A stretch of DNA of 64,000 nt, taken from CAXMRP01 sp965216515. Its GTDB lineage: Bacteria > Pseudomonadota > Alphaproteobacteria > Rhizobiales > Afifellaceae. Numbering within the stretch: the first letter of the stretch is position 1; every line of letters starts with the position of its first letter. The notes below the pieces were generated by a model. That model saw nothing but the letters and a program-made list of their open reading frames with translations. It had not been told where the DNA came from and ran no database searches. A program made the position numbers and the translations under genes. Below, one piece after another: positions 63,250 to 64,000 of the stretch. The DNA is taken from assembly GCA_965216515.1 (NCBI GenBank), contig OZ244173.1, forward strand, positions 2,914,001-2,978,000, written 5' to 3'.

Positions 63250-63282
63250 ATGTGAATCCAGCCCCTGAAACGAACCGGAAGA

Positions 63283-63543
63283 CTAACAATCCTGCCCGGA
63301 GGTTGCCGCACGACTCTTGGCTTCGGCCATAGGCGTTTCTTCAGTTTCAATTCTGGAGGCTGGGTCAACGCCCGTGCCTTCGGAGTAGAGATAGGCTGCT
63401 GATCGAAAGGCCTCGAGATACGCAAACTGCAATAACTCATGCACAAGCGGCGCCTCATCGCGGCTCACGATATCGAGTGCCGGCCGCAGATATTCTGCGA
63501 GCCATTCAAGCTTTGCAACTAGCGCAGGATCAGCCGTAGTCAT
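63283..63543 (-). CDS. 86-aa protein of unknown function coupled to a P450 gene
   Basis: Acidic, Ala/Leu-rich, predicted mostly helical (LVAKLEWLAEYLRPALDIV, LVHELLQFAYLEAFRSAAYLY); no membrane segment, no known motif. Its ATG overlaps the P450 stop as ATGA, so it is translated with that gene. Not recognised; could be a small partner or regulatory protein of the P450. It ends 25 bp from the IS30 right end. Confidence 0.65.
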   Translation of the reverse strand: MTTADPALVAKLEWLAEYLRPALDIVSRDEAPLVHELLQFAYLEAFRSAAYLYSEGTGVDPASRIETEETPMAEAKSRAATSGQDC

Positions 63544-64000
63544 GCTGCCAACCCAGTTGTCCGGACCGCGCTGCGCTTACCTCGCGGAACAAGTCGCAAC
63601 TCCAGGGAAGGAGGAATGAGCGTAATCGAGGGTGACGGGAGGGGAACCGGATTATCCGTCGTCCTGCTCACTTTAAATGAATGGGCAACCTCCAACGCCA
63701 AAAGTTGCAACTCCAACATCGCCGCTCCCATACCGACACACGCCCGTGGCCCAGCACCAAACGGGATATAGGCAGGCGTCGAGAAATCCCGCGTAATGTC
63801 GAATTGGTCAGGCGCAGCCCAATATCGCGGATCTCGGTGCAGATGCCACTGGCAGAACAGGATGGATGTACCGGGCTCGAGATCGATGCCCGCAATTTCC
63901 GTTGGTTTTTTTGTTTCCCGCGAAAACCACCAGGATGATGGATACAACCGCAGAACTTCGCGAACGAACCCGTATGTTGTCTTCGCTTCACGAAGGCGCC
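63540..64000 (-). CDS. Cytochrome P450, C-terminal part (5' end outside window)
   Basis: The frame enters from the right window edge with FVREVLRLYPSSWWFSRE (ExxR motif EVLR), then HLHRDPRYWAAPDQFDITRDF and the heme loop IPFGAGPRACVGMG with the Cys thiolate in a fully canonical FxxGxRxCxG setting. Ends after about 153 visible residues at 63540. Unlike the P450 at 46263 its heme loop is orthodox. The substrate cannot be inferred from this part. Confidence 0.9.
   Translation of the reverse strand, partial: RLREAKTTYGFVREVLRLYPSSWWFSRETKKPTEIAGIDLEPGTSILFCQWHLHRDPRYWAAPDQFDITRDFSTPAYIPFGAGPRACVGMGAAMLELQLLALEVAHSFKVSRTTDNPVPLPSPSITLIPPSLELRLVPRGKRSAVRTTGLAA

Larger units (their letters stand above)
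60976..63258 (+). mobile_element. IS30-family element, disrupted and rearranged
   Basis: Outer inverted repeats: left GATTCGCA...AAGTGCGACACCG (from 60976) and right the complement of CGGTGTCGCACTT...GAATC (ending 63258), with the same 12-base spacing between conserved blocks. Between them lie an IS30 transposase N-terminal part, an IS3-family element, a fragment of another transposase and the IS30 C-terminal part. The two IS30 parts together are about 200 bp short of a full element, so there has been deletion as well as insertion. Confidence 0.7.

Overview
The window is a GC-rich, densely coded stretch of an alphaproteobacterial chromosome, most likely from the order Hyphomicrobiales (Rhizobiales). 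The strongest evidence is the six-gene acpXL-lpxXL cluster (13.4-18.8 kb), which makes and attaches the very-long-chain acyl group of rhizobial-type lipid A. A RegB/RegA (ActS/ActR) redox two-component pair, an MbfA-type ferritin/VIT iron exporter, MmcB and the many ABC sugar/peptide uptake operons agree with this. Genus cannot be read from the sequence alone.

Layout. 0-19 kb is mostly housekeeping: gyrB (5' end cut by the window edge), an L,D-transpeptidase, arfB, lepA, a GFA-domain protein, a YiiX-like papain-fold protein, mbfA, gpmA, dapB, regB-regA, mmcB, then the VLCFA-lipid A cluster and a stand-alone cNMP-binding protein. 19-24 kb holds a small secreted protein, a UxaA-family dehydratase, two FAH-fold genes (one without its metal ligands) with an internally deleted IolE-like remnant between them, tRNA-Ala(CGC) and a DksA-like zinc-finger protein. 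24-36.4 kb is a divergent catabolic locus. Leftward are a TetR regulator, a CUT1 sugar importer (binding protein, two permeases, a 62-aa membrane protein, two ATPases) and an epimerase-fold enzyme. Rightward are the two halves of a Tm-1-type protein, a cupin, a second isomerase-fold enzyme and a Gfo/Idh dehydrogenase. 36.6-43.3 kb is a Dpp-type peptide importer with an M24 peptidase gene inside it and a perfect 32-bp palindrome after the binding-protein gene.

43.3-50 kb is a compact, apparently uncharacterised biosynthetic operon (P450, carrier-thioesterase didomain with a Cys nucleophile, adenylate-forming enzyme) with two glycosyltransferase-25 genes on the opposite strand. 50-51 kb is decayed DNA: an internally deleted ABC ATPase and a transposase remnant.

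51-60.9 kb looks like a LacI-type regulon. It has a MauG-like di-heme peroxidase, a xylose-type ABC importer (half-size ATPase), a secreted FG-GAP/ASPIC protein, a PhyH dioxygenase and a LacI regulator. Three copies of an operator close to TTGCAACCGGTTGCAA lie in front of the peroxidase, between the divergent importer genes, and on an orphan promoter at 60.8 kb. That promoter now runs into nested insertion sequences (61-63.3 kb): an IS30 element broken by an apparently complete IS3-family element. The window ends in a second P450 gene (5' part outside) translationally coupled to a small unknown gene.
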